NCBI GenBank assembly: GCA_040882605.1
Contig: JBBEAY010000017.1
Coordinates: forward strand, 98,239-162,238
Length of the DNA stretch: 64,000 bases
Source: JAOUEA01 sp040882605
GTDB lineage: Bacteria > Actinomycetota > UBA4738 > HRBIN12
Direction of reading: 5' to 3'
Shown: one piece after another, positions 17,266 to 24,765 of the stretch
How the letters are laid out: the number at the start of each line of letters is the position of its first letter
Numbering within the stretch: the first letter of the stretch is position 1
The notes under the pieces: model-generated
Database searches by the model: none
Seen by the model: the letters and a program-made list of their open reading frames with translations, nothing else
What the model was told of the DNA's origin: nothing
Program-made: the position numbers and the translations under genes

Positions 17266-18179
17266 CCGGGTTCGGCGATCGCTGTTCGCGCCGGAGCGAA
17301 GCAGCCGACGAACCGCTCGCTGGCACGGCTTCCACGATCAGGCGATGGTTGCTGCTCGAGCATGCGGGCCCGTGGGGGCGCGACGGTCTCCTCGACGCGC
17401 GACTGCCCGATGGGCTCGGTCTCGCCCTGCGTGACCTCGGGCGGCGTAGTCGCAGCCGCGTGCTCCTGATCCGCCGCCCGGCGCGTGCTGAGGGCAGCGG
17501 CACGGCGTGCTTCGCCATCGACACGGCCGAGGCTTGGATCGGTGCCCGAACGCTCGAGCGCCTCGACGATGTCGTTCAGCTCGACCCGGGCGATCGTTCG
17601 GCGTTCCCGCACGCGGTGCGTGAACCGGTGGCCGTGGTGTGCACGCACGGTCGCCGAGACGTCTGCTGCGCCGAGCGCGGTCGTCGGCTCGCCGCCGCAG
17701 CCGCCCTCGAGCACTCCACATCGGTGTGGGAGAGCACCCATGTGGGCGGCGACCGTTTCGCCGGCAACCTGGTCGCGTTCCCGCACGGACTCGTCTTCGG
17801 CCGCGTGGAGCCCGAACGCGGGGCGGAAGTCGTGGCCGCCTACGCGCAGGGGCGCATCGTGCTCGACCGGTATCGCGGTCGCACGAGCCACCCGATGCCC
17901 GCGCAGGCCGCGGACGTGGCGCTCCGCATGCGCTCGGGTCTCGACCGCATCGACGACGTGCGGCTGCTTGCGGTGGAGCGCGCCGGCGATGTTGCGACCG
18001 TGCGACTGGCGCTCCCCGCCGCTGACGCCCTCGTGAGGGTCGTGCGCAACGAGCTGTCGCCGATGCGGCTCACCTGCGCCTCCGGTTCCGAGGAGGCCGC
18101 CGCAACCTGGACCGCCGAGTCGATCGAGCTCGACGCGCGGGAGTCACCATCTCAGCGCGGTACGTCCTCCTCGCCCTGA
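17262..18179 (+). CDS. Sucrase/ferredoxin-like family protein (thioredoxin-like [2Fe-2S] fold)
   Basis: 305 residues from a GTG that overlaps the JmjC stop in a GTGA. The family core is clear: CTHGRRDVCCAERG near residues 127-140, then ESTHVGGDRFAGN, which together supply the Cys and His ligands of the predicted cluster, then FPHGLVFGRV. The N-terminal 30 residues are variable. Third gene of the coupled trio. It may supply electrons or keep iron reduced for the JmjC enzyme, but family members also occur alone, so this link is only contextual. Confidence 0.82.
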   Translation: MTGFGDRCSRRSEAADEPLAGTASTIRRWLLLEHAGPWGRDGLLDARLPDGLGLALRDLGRRSRSRVLLIRRPARAEGSGTACFAIDTAEAWIGARTLERLDDVVQLDPGDRSAFPHAVREPVAVVCTHGRRDVCCAERGRRLAAAAALEHSTSVWESTHVGGDRFAGNLVAFPHGLVFGRVEPERGAEVVAAYAQGRIVLDRYRGRTSHPMPAQAADVALRMRSGLDRIDDVRLLAVERAGDVATVRLALPAADALVRVVRNELSPMRLTCASGSEEAAATWTAESIELDARESPSQRGTSSSP

Positions 18180-18259
18180 CCCGGCGCGGGAGTGGCCTGC
18201 TCGAGCGCGTCTGCCTCGGGGACCGGCTCGGTCGTCTCGTCGTCTTGTTGGTCGCTCAC
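18152..18259 (-). CDS. Possible 35-residue acidic peptide gene
   Basis: A GTG at 18259 is preceded by AAGGAGG with a five-base spacer, one of the best ribosome sites in the window. It opens a 35-codon frame, VSDQQDDETTEPVPEAD onward, ending GEEDVPR. It is rich in Asp, Glu and Pro and has no Cys. The last 28 bases overlap the 3' end of the sucrase/ferredoxin-like gene on the other strand. No family is recognised. The ribosome site is the main support for a real gene. Confidence 0.4.
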   Translation of the reverse strand: MSDQQDDETTEPVPEADALEQATPAPGQGEEDVPR

Positions 18260-18357
18260 GCGTTCCTCCTTGGTCGTGGCCCGTCGGGGTCGCGGTTGCG
18301 CGCCCGATCCGCGGGGTATCCCCGCAGCATCATCCGATGAGCATAGGAGGGAATATC

Positions 18358-18753
18358 ATGCCCATGCGATCGATCATGCGCACACTCATCGCAGCCGTGC
18401 TCGTCGCTGGAACGCTCGCGGCGTGCACCGAGAAGCAGCAACGAGAGATCGTCGACGACACCGCGGAGGTTGCCGCCCGAAACGCGGCCGCCGCAGCCGG
18501 AACGGCAGCGTTCGAGGGCGAAGGCCTCGAGGTCTCCGACGTGCTGGAGTGCACGGCGAACTCAACCGGCGGCGCCGAGAAGATCAACGTTACCTGCACC
18601 GGCACGAGCGACGATGGACGAGAGCTTGCCCTCGAAGGCACGGTGACTGGCCGTGAGCAGGACATCAACGTCGACGCGATCCGCGGCTCCTTCGTCGGCA
18701 CGGTCGACGGCGAAGAGGTTTTCGCTGAGGATTGTCTCGGCGACGCGTGCTAG
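18358..18753 (+). CDS. Small secreted lipoprotein
   Basis: 131 residues from an ATG with GGAGGG seven bases upstream. A basic N-terminus and a hydrophobic stretch end in a lipobox, LAAC, with the lipidated Cys at position 23. The mature part has four Cys, enough for two disulfides, and a C-terminal beta-rich region with DGRELALEGTVTG. It resembles DUF4333-type actinobacterial lipoproteins in size and Cys pattern, but I am not certain of the family. It precedes the dipeptidase by 49 bases on the same strand. Confidence 0.7.
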   Translation: MPMRSIMRTLIAAVLVAGTLAACTEKQQREIVDDTAEVAARNAAAAAGTAAFEGEGLEVSDVLECTANSTGGAEKINVTCTGTSDDGRELALEGTVTGREQDINVDAIRGSFVGTVDGEEVFAEDCLGDAC

Positions 18754-18802
18754 CGGAAGGATCCTCAGTGACCTGAGTCATCGATCGCGACCTCCTTCTA
18801 CG

Positions 18803-19957
18803 ATGCGACAGATGACGACAGACGAAGAGAGAGGTCGCATCGTCGAGCTGCTGCGCGCGGCCCCCCTGATCGACGGACACAACGACCTGCTGTGGGCCTT
18901 GCGCGAGGCCATGCAGGCCGATCCCCCGGAGACTCTCGACCCCGCCGAGCCATGCCCGACGCTGCAGACCGACTTCCCACGGCTGGAAGCAGGCGGGCTC
19001 GGCGGGCAGTTCTGGTCGGTGTACGTGCCGTCGGACCTGCCCGAGCACGAGGCCGTGACGCGAACCTTCGAGCAGGTCGAGAGGCTCTACGAGCTGACGG
19101 CTCGCCACCCCGATCGTCTCGAGCTCGCGCGAACCGCCGACGACGTCGAGCGGGTCGCCGCGAGCGGCAAGGTCGCGTCGATGGTCGGCGTCGAGGGCGG
19201 ACACTGCATCGCGAGCTCGCTCGGCGTGTTGCGAGCGCTCGCCCGAGCGGGGGCGGGCTACATGACGCTCACGCACAACGACGACACGCCTTGGGCAGAT
19301 TCGGCGACCGGGGAACACCCGCATGGCGGGCTCACGACGTTCGGGGAAGAGGTCGTGCGCGAGATCAACCGGCTCGGTGTGCTCGTCGACCTCAGCCACG
19401 TGTCGGACGACACCATGCGCCAAGCGATCGACGTGAGCGAGGCGCCGGTGCTCTTCAGCCACTCGTCGGCCCGCGCGATCGCCGACGTCAGCCGCAACGT
19501 GCCCGACGACGTGCTCGAGAGCGTCGGTCGCGCAGCGGGGGTCGTCATGGTGACGTTCGTGCCGGAGTTCCTGACATCAGAGGGCGCGTCCGTGAACCGC
19601 GAGGGGTGGGAAGTAGCTCGTCGCCTGAGGGCCGAGCATGCCGACGAGCCCGCACGGGTGTCCGCAGCCGTGGATGCGTGGTTCGACGAGCACGACGTCG
19701 CGGCGACAGTTTCAGACGTCGCCGACCATATCGACCATGTTCGCGACATCGCGGGTGTCGACGCGATCGGGGTTGGCGGCGACTTCGACGGCGTCGGCAC
19801 GATGCCGGCAGGGCTTACCGACGTCGCGGGTTACCCGGCGTTGTTCGCCGAGCTTGTGGCGCGCGGCTACACCGACGACGAGCTCATGAAGATCGCAGGG
19901 CGCAATGTGCTGCGGCTCATGCGAGCTGCCGAACGCGTGGCCGCGACGTACGCTTGA
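18803..19957 (+). CDS. Membrane dipeptidase family (M19) zinc peptidase
   Basis: 384 residues from the ATG at 18803; an alternative ATG is three codons later. Zinc-site motifs appear in the expected order: DGHNDL near the start, VGVEGGH in the middle, VDLSHVS and LFSHSSARA after it, and a GVGGDFDG segment near the C-terminus. The length fits renal-dipeptidase-like enzymes, which cleave dipeptides including D-residues. There is no signal peptide, so it is probably cytoplasmic. The thioredoxin-like gene starts four bases after its stop. Confidence 0.88.
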   Translation: MRQMTTDEERGRIVELLRAAPLIDGHNDLLWALREAMQADPPETLDPAEPCPTLQTDFPRLEAGGLGGQFWSVYVPSDLPEHEAVTRTFEQVERLYELTARHPDRLELARTADDVERVAASGKVASMVGVEGGHCIASSLGVLRALARAGAGYMTLTHNDDTPWADSATGEHPHGGLTTFGEEVVREINRLGVLVDLSHVSDDTMRQAIDVSEAPVLFSHSSARAIADVSRNVPDDVLESVGRAAGVVMVTFVPEFLTSEGASVNREGWEVARRLRAEHADEPARVSAAVDAWFDEHDVAATVSDVADHIDHVRDIAGVDAIGVGGDFDGVGTMPAGLTDVAGYPALFAELVARGYTDDELMKIAGRNVLRLMRAAERVAATYA

Positions 19958-19961
19958 AGCC

Positions 19962-20414
19962 GTGGGCCCGCTGCAGGTCGATGACGTCGCGCCCGAGGTA
20001 CCCGGGATCGCGTTCGGCGACGGACCGCGCGGGCTGTTCTTCTACAAGGTGACGTGTCCGACCTGTCAGATCGCCGCGCCGACGATGCAGCACTTCGAGC
20101 GAGCCTTCCCCGGCTGCGTCGTCGGTATCGGGCAGGACCCGGCGCCGAAGCTCGAGCGGTTCGCCCAGACCTACTCGATGGGCATCGCCTCGATCGAGGA
20201 TGCTCCTCCTTACGCGATCTCCGACGCCTACGTGATCGAGTCGGTGCCTACGCTGTTCCTGGTGAGCGATGACGGACGCGTGATCGAGTCGGTGGGTGCT
20301 TGGGACCGCGACGGGTTCAATCGAGTGGCGGCCACGCTTGCCCAGCTCACCGGCGCCGAGCCGGTGCTCGTGTCGACCGCCGGTGACGGACGTCCGCCCT
20401 TCAAGCCGGGATGA
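19962..20414 (+). CDS. Thioredoxin-fold protein with CPTC active site
   Basis: 150 residues from a GTG placed four bases after the dipeptidase stop. The redox motif C-P-T-C is in FFYKVTCPTCQIAAPTM, and the cis-Pro is in ESVPTLFLV. There is no signal peptide or membrane anchor, so it is likely cytoplasmic. It is the size of a TlpA/AhpC-like thioredoxin. Probably co-transcribed with the dipeptidase upstream and the DoxX-like gene downstream; substrate unknown. Confidence 0.8.
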   Translation: MGPLQVDDVAPEVPGIAFGDGPRGLFFYKVTCPTCQIAAPTMQHFERAFPGCVVGIGQDPAPKLERFAQTYSMGIASIEDAPPYAISDAYVIESVPTLFLVSDDGRVIESVGAWDRDGFNRVAATLAQLTGAEPVLVSTAGDGRPPFKPG

Positions 20415-20457
20415 GGCTCCCGCAATATGCGTTCGGTCTGAGCGCCCGAGGCGAACG

Positions 20458-20835
20458 ATGAGATCGACCGGGCGGTACGTGCTCGCAGCCGCGCTCGTGT
20501 TCGCCGGCATCGCACACTTCGCGGAGCTCGACTCGTTCCTGCTGCTAGTGCCTTCGTGGGTGCCATGGCCTGCGGGGGTGGTGCGGGTCACCGGCGTGAT
20601 GGAGGTGGCGTTCGGGGTGGCGCTCGTTGTCACGCCCGGGGGAGACCTGCGCCGAACGGCCGGGTGGGCGCTCGCCGGCTTCCTGGTGGTGGTCTTCGTG
20701 GGCAACGTGTCGCAGGCGGTCTCAGGCACCGACGCGTTCGGGCTCGACACCGACACGGAGCGCTGGGGGCGGCTCGCTTTCCAGCCGCTGTTGATCGCCT
20801 GGGCGCTCTGGTCGACCGACGCCTGGCCTGCTTGA
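20458..20835 (+). CDS. DoxX-like four-helix membrane protein
   Basis: 125 residues from the ATG at 20458. Four hydrophobic segments (about 5-22, 35-55, 67-85 and 105-122) and the GIAHF and VMEVAFGVALV words match the DoxX/MauE-like family of small membrane proteins. The gene follows the thioredoxin-like gene by 43 bases on the same strand, and the association of DoxX proteins with thiol redox genes is common. Function is not defined. Confidence 0.8.
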   Translation: MRSTGRYVLAAALVFAGIAHFAELDSFLLLVPSWVPWPAGVVRVTGVMEVAFGVALVVTPGGDLRRTAGWALAGFLVVVFVGNVSQAVSGTDAFGLDTDTERWGRLAFQPLLIAWALWSTDAWPA

Positions 20836-20897
20836 CCGATGCCGCATCAGCAGTCGACGACGCTGCGCAGAGCTTCGCAGACCTCGTGGCGACGGGC

Positions 20898-20918
20898 GGG
20901 GCCTAATGCTTCGGCCCC
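20898..20918 (+). terminator. Hairpin after the DoxX-like gene
   Basis: GGGGCC and GGCCCC form a 6-bp stem with a 9-base loop, 62 bases after the DoxX stop and before the cyanophycinase gene. It may end the dipeptidase-thioredoxin-DoxX transcript. I see no coding signal in the 207-base gap. Confidence 0.45.
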
Positions 20919-21042
20919 ACCGAGTCACGGCGACCTGGGCTGGGATACCCATACTCTGGTCCTCCGGCTTCCATCGAAGCGGAGGCTGCACACGTGCGGT
21001 GATACTCGTCACGCTCGGCGCCGGGTCTAGACTTGGCCCGCG

Positions 21043-21915
21043 ATGTCCGAGCCCCGTCGACGAGCGAACCTGGCGCCAGCCGTAGGAGGTGCCGGCCCGA
21101 TCATGTTGATCGGGGGCGCCGAGGACAAGCTGCGCGGCCGGCAGATCCTGAAGCGGTTCGTGCGCTTCGCGGGGGGCAAGGAGGCCCGCGTCGCCGTTAT
21201 CGCGACCGCGTCGGAGATCAGTGAGCAGGCGCTCCAGCTCTACGAGGCGCTGTTCCTCGAGCTCGGCGTCGCGAGCGTCACCGGACTGCGCCCGCGAGAA
21301 CGATCGGAAGCAGACCGCCCCGATGCCGCCGCCGAGCTGAGCGACGCGACTGGCGCTTTCCTCACAGGAGGCAACCAGCTGCGGCTTACGTCGATCGTGG
21401 CAGGCACGCGGCTGCACCAGGGCCTGCATCTCGCGCAGGACCGAGGGGCCGTCATCGCCGGCACGTCGGCGGGGGCGAGCGCGCTCGCCTCGCACATGAT
21501 GGCGTTCGGACAAACCGGCGCCTCGCCGCGTCACGGCAACGTGCAGACCGCCGCGGGACTCGGCTTCGTCGAAGGCACGATCGTCGACCAGCACTTCGAA
21601 CAGCGCACGCGGCTCGGGCGCCTACTGAGTTCCGTCGCTCAGTCGCCGTCATTGATCGGCCTCGGCCTCGACGAGGACACCTGCGCGATCGTGCACCCGG
21701 ACCGCTCGATGGAGGTGATCGGCCGCGGCTCCGTCACCATCGTCGACGGGTCGCACATGGAAACCGATGCCTACCGGCTTCGGGGACGCCGCCCCATGAT
21801 GGTCTCCGGCGCGCAGCTGCACTCGATCCCATCGGGATACCGGTTCGATCTGCGGGCACGGGCACTGATCCATCCGGAAGGTTCCCGCACCGAGGAGCGC
21901 GAGGCCTCGGAGTGA
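21043..21915 (+). CDS. cphB: Cyanophycinase
   Basis: 290 residues from the ATG at 21043. The serine-peptidase S51 nucleophile elbow is GTSAGASALA, with S142 as nucleophile. LIGGAEDK near residue 23 and IVDQHFEQRTRLGRL in the middle are typical cyanophycinase segments. The enzyme cleaves cyanophycin (multi-L-arginyl-poly-L-aspartate) into beta-Asp-Arg dipeptides. Its stop overlaps the cyanophycin synthetase start in a GTGA, so degradation and synthesis genes form one operon. There is no signal peptide, so the enzyme should act on the cell's own granules. Confidence 0.92.
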   Translation: MSEPRRRANLAPAVGGAGPIMLIGGAEDKLRGRQILKRFVRFAGGKEARVAVIATASEISEQALQLYEALFLELGVASVTGLRPRERSEADRPDAAAELSDATGAFLTGGNQLRLTSIVAGTRLHQGLHLAQDRGAVIAGTSAGASALASHMMAFGQTGASPRHGNVQTAAGLGFVEGTIVDQHFEQRTRLGRLLSSVAQSPSLIGLGLDEDTCAIVHPDRSMEVIGRGSVTIVDGSHMETDAYRLRGRRPMMVSGAQLHSIPSGYRFDLRARALIHPEGSRTEEREASE

Positions 21916-24749
21916 CGACCAGCCAAAGGGCCGGCAAGAAGCCCGCGAAGCCAGAACCTTCTAGCAAGGATCCCGCGAAGCGCAGGAAAGCCTCTCCGAA
22001 GGCCCTGCCGTCTTCCCAGGCCCCGCCCGCCCGGCCCGACCTGCGCATCGTGCAGACGCAGGTCTTCCGCGGGCCCAACTACTTCTCGTACGACCCGGCG
22101 ATCAGGCTCGTGGTCGACCTCGGCTCCCTCGAGCAGTGGCCATCGAACACGATCGAGGGCTTCAACGACACGCTGCTCGAGCTGCTGCCGGGTGTCGGTG
22201 AGCATTCCTGCTCACGCGGGCATGTCGGCGGGTTCCGTGAGCGGCTCGAGGAAGGCACGTGGGCCGGCCACGTGGCCGAGCACATCGCGATCGAGCTGCA
22301 GCGCGAGTCGGGCGCGCAGGTCTACCGCGGCAAGACACGCAGCACCGGGCGACCCGGCGAGTACAACGTGACGTACGGGTACTGGGAAGAGCAGGTCGGC
22401 CTCGCCGCCGGCGGTCTCGCGGTGCGGCTCGTCAACCACCTCGTGAAGCGAGAGCGAGGTTTCGAGTTCCCGCTCGAGCTCGAACGCCTGATCTTGCTCG
22501 CCGAGCGGCGCGCCTTCGGTCCCTCGACCCAGGCACTCGTCGACGAGGCCGAGACCCGAGACATCCCGGTCATCCGCCTCAACGACCAGAGCTTCGTGCA
22601 GCTCGGCCAAGGCAAGTATCAGCAGCGCATCAGGGCCACGATGACCTCGCTCACCTCGGCGCTCGCGGTCGACGTCGCGGGCGACAAGCAGCTCACCCGG
22701 CAGCTGCTCGAGTCGGCCGGGCTTCCGGTGCCCATGGGAAGCGTGGTGCGCGCTGCCGACGACGCCGCCTTGGCCGCCAAGCGCATCGGATTCCCCGTGG
22801 TGGTGAAACCGCTCGACGGCAACCATGGCCGCGGCGTCGCCCTCGACCTCACGACCGTGCGTGCGGTGCGCGGCGCCTTCGGGCGCGCGTTGAAGCAGAG
22901 CCGCGGGGGACGGGTCGTGGTCGAGGGCATGGTGAGCGGGCGCGACTACCGGCTGCTCGTGATCGGCGGGACCATGGTGGCGGTGGCTGAGCGCGTGCCC
23001 GCCCACATCGTCGGCGACGGCACGCTCACGGTGCGCCAACTCGTCGACATCGCGAACGCCGATCCGCGGCGCGGCATCGGCCACGAGAAGGTGCTTACGC
23101 GCATCCGCATCGACGAGGTCGCAGAGGTGCTCGTGCGCTCGCAGGGCCTCACCCTCGACGACGTGCCAGAGCCCGATGTCATGGTGCTGCTCGCGGCGAC
23201 CGGCAACATGTCGACCGGCGGGAGCTCGATCGACCGCACGTGGGAAGCCCATGAGGACAACGTCGACATCGCCGAGGAAGCCGCGCGCGTCGTCGGCCTC
23301 GACGTGGCCGGCATCGACTTCATCGCGCCCGACATCACGGTGCCCGTTCGTGAGACGGGTGGCGCGATCGTCGAGGTGAACGCGGCGCCCGGCTTCCGCA
23401 TGCACACCCACCCCACCGAGGGTGAGCCTCAGTACGTGGCGCGGCCGGTGATCGACATGCTCTTCCCCGCGGGATCGCCCTCGCGCATCCCGATCGTGGC
23501 GGTGACCGGCTCGAACGGCAAGACGACGACGGTACGCATGATCGCGCACGTCATGAAGAACATGGGCCGCAAGGTCGGGCTCACCTCGACCGACGGCATC
23601 TACATCGACGGACGGCTCACGAAGCGCGTCGACGCCAGCGGTCCGCGCTCAGCGCTGACCGTGTTGCAGAACCCCCGCGTCGACTTCGCGGTGTTCGAGG
23701 TGGCGCGCGGCGGTATCTTGCGCGAGGGTCTCGGGTACGGACGCAACGACGTCGCGGTCGTGCTCAACGTGACGGGTGACCACCTCGGCCTGCGCGACAT
23801 CGACACGATCGAACAGCTCGCCGCGGTCAAGCGTGTGATCGTCGAGGCGGTGCCGCGCGATGGCTACGCCGTGCTCAACGCCGACGACGACCTCGTGCTC
23901 GAGATGCGCAAGCACTGCCCCGGCAACGTGATCCTGTTCACCATGCACGAGGACCACGAGCTGATCGAGCGCTGGGTGCGCCGGGGGCGCAAGGCCGTAG
24001 TGCTCATGCGCGATCAGAAGGGCGAGCAGATCGTGCTGCGTGATGGCCACCGCTCGATGCCGGTCGGTTACACGCACCAGTTCCCGGCGACATTCGACGG
24101 CCGCGCGCGCATGAACGTGCAGAACCTCCTCGCAGCCGTCGCGGCGACGCACGTTTCGGGCGCGCATCTGCACGACATCCGTCATGGCCTTCGCACCTTC
24201 ACGACCGACTTCTTCCAGGCGCCGGGGCGCCTCAACCTCGTCGACCTCAAGGGCGTCACCGTGCTGCTCGACTACGCGCACAACGCCGCAGGTCTGCAGA
24301 CGGTGGGTGACTTCGTCGAGCGCATGACGGCGAGCTCTCCGGTCGAGCACCCCGGCGCGCCGTCGTGGTCGGCGAACCTGCGCGTCGCGGTGGTGGCCAC
24401 GGCGGGCGATCGCCGCGACGAGGACATGCGTGAGCTGGGCCGGGTCGCCGCCCGCTACTTCGACGAGGTGATCGTTCGCGAGGATGTGCACACGCGCGGA
24501 CGTGAGCGCGGTGCGACCGGGTCGCTCGTGATGGAAGGTCTCGACGAGGCACGCGCGCAGGGAGCCAGGGTCGGCCACGCTGAGATCGTCACCGACGAGC
24601 TGGAAGCCTGCCGCTCCGCGCTCGACCGCAGCCGCCCCGGCGACCTGGTCGTGCTCTGCGTCGACGAGGCCGCCGAGGTCTGGGACGAGCTCGAGGCCCG
24701 CCGATCGGCGGCACGTCCGCTCGCGCTCGAGCAACCCAGCGGCCGCTGA
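21912..24749 (+). CDS. cphA: Cyanophycin synthetase
   Basis: 945 residues from a GTG overlapping the cphB stop. A Lys/Pro/Ala-rich extension of about 45 residues precedes the conserved N-domain (RGPNYFSYDPAIRLVVDLG). An ATP-grasp domain follows (about 210-500), then a Mur-ligase-type domain with the P-loop VTGSNGKTTT at about 530 and DYAHNAAG near 787. The first adds Asp to the backbone and the second adds Arg side chains. The length is slightly above the usual 870-900 because of the basic extension. The gene is convergent with a paralogue 16 bases away. Confidence 0.93.
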   Translation: MTTSQRAGKKPAKPEPSSKDPAKRRKASPKALPSSQAPPARPDLRIVQTQVFRGPNYFSYDPAIRLVVDLGSLEQWPSNTIEGFNDTLLELLPGVGEHSCSRGHVGGFRERLEEGTWAGHVAEHIAIELQRESGAQVYRGKTRSTGRPGEYNVTYGYWEEQVGLAAGGLAVRLVNHLVKRERGFEFPLELERLILLAERRAFGPSTQALVDEAETRDIPVIRLNDQSFVQLGQGKYQQRIRATMTSLTSALAVDVAGDKQLTRQLLESAGLPVPMGSVVRAADDAALAAKRIGFPVVVKPLDGNHGRGVALDLTTVRAVRGAFGRALKQSRGGRVVVEGMVSGRDYRLLVIGGTMVAVAERVPAHIVGDGTLTVRQLVDIANADPRRGIGHEKVLTRIRIDEVAEVLVRSQGLTLDDVPEPDVMVLLAATGNMSTGGSSIDRTWEAHEDNVDIAEEAARVVGLDVAGIDFIAPDITVPVRETGGAIVEVNAAPGFRMHTHPTEGEPQYVARPVIDMLFPAGSPSRIPIVAVTGSNGKTTTVRMIAHVMKNMGRKVGLTSTDGIYIDGRLTKRVDASGPRSALTVLQNPRVDFAVFEVARGGILREGLGYGRNDVAVVLNVTGDHLGLRDIDTIEQLAAVKRVIVEAVPRDGYAVLNADDDLVLEMRKHCPGNVILFTMHEDHELIERWVRRGRKAVVLMRDQKGEQIVLRDGHRSMPVGYTHQFPATFDGRARMNVQNLLAAVAATHVSGAHLHDIRHGLRTFTTDFFQAPGRLNLVDLKGVTVLLDYAHNAAGLQTVGDFVERMTASSPVEHPGAPSWSANLRVAVVATAGDRRDEDMRELGRVAARYFDEVIVREDVHTRGRERGATGSLVMEGLDEARAQGARVGHAEIVTDELEACRSALDRSRPGDLVVLCVDEAAEVWDELEARRSAARPLALEQPSGR

Positions 24750-24765
24750 GACCACGGCAGAGGGG

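Noticed and set aside
22212..23549. Long open frame of 445 codons antisense to cphA
   Set aside because: High-GC antisense shadow: His/Arg/Asp-rich low-information product, no motif, fully covered by a well-supported gene.
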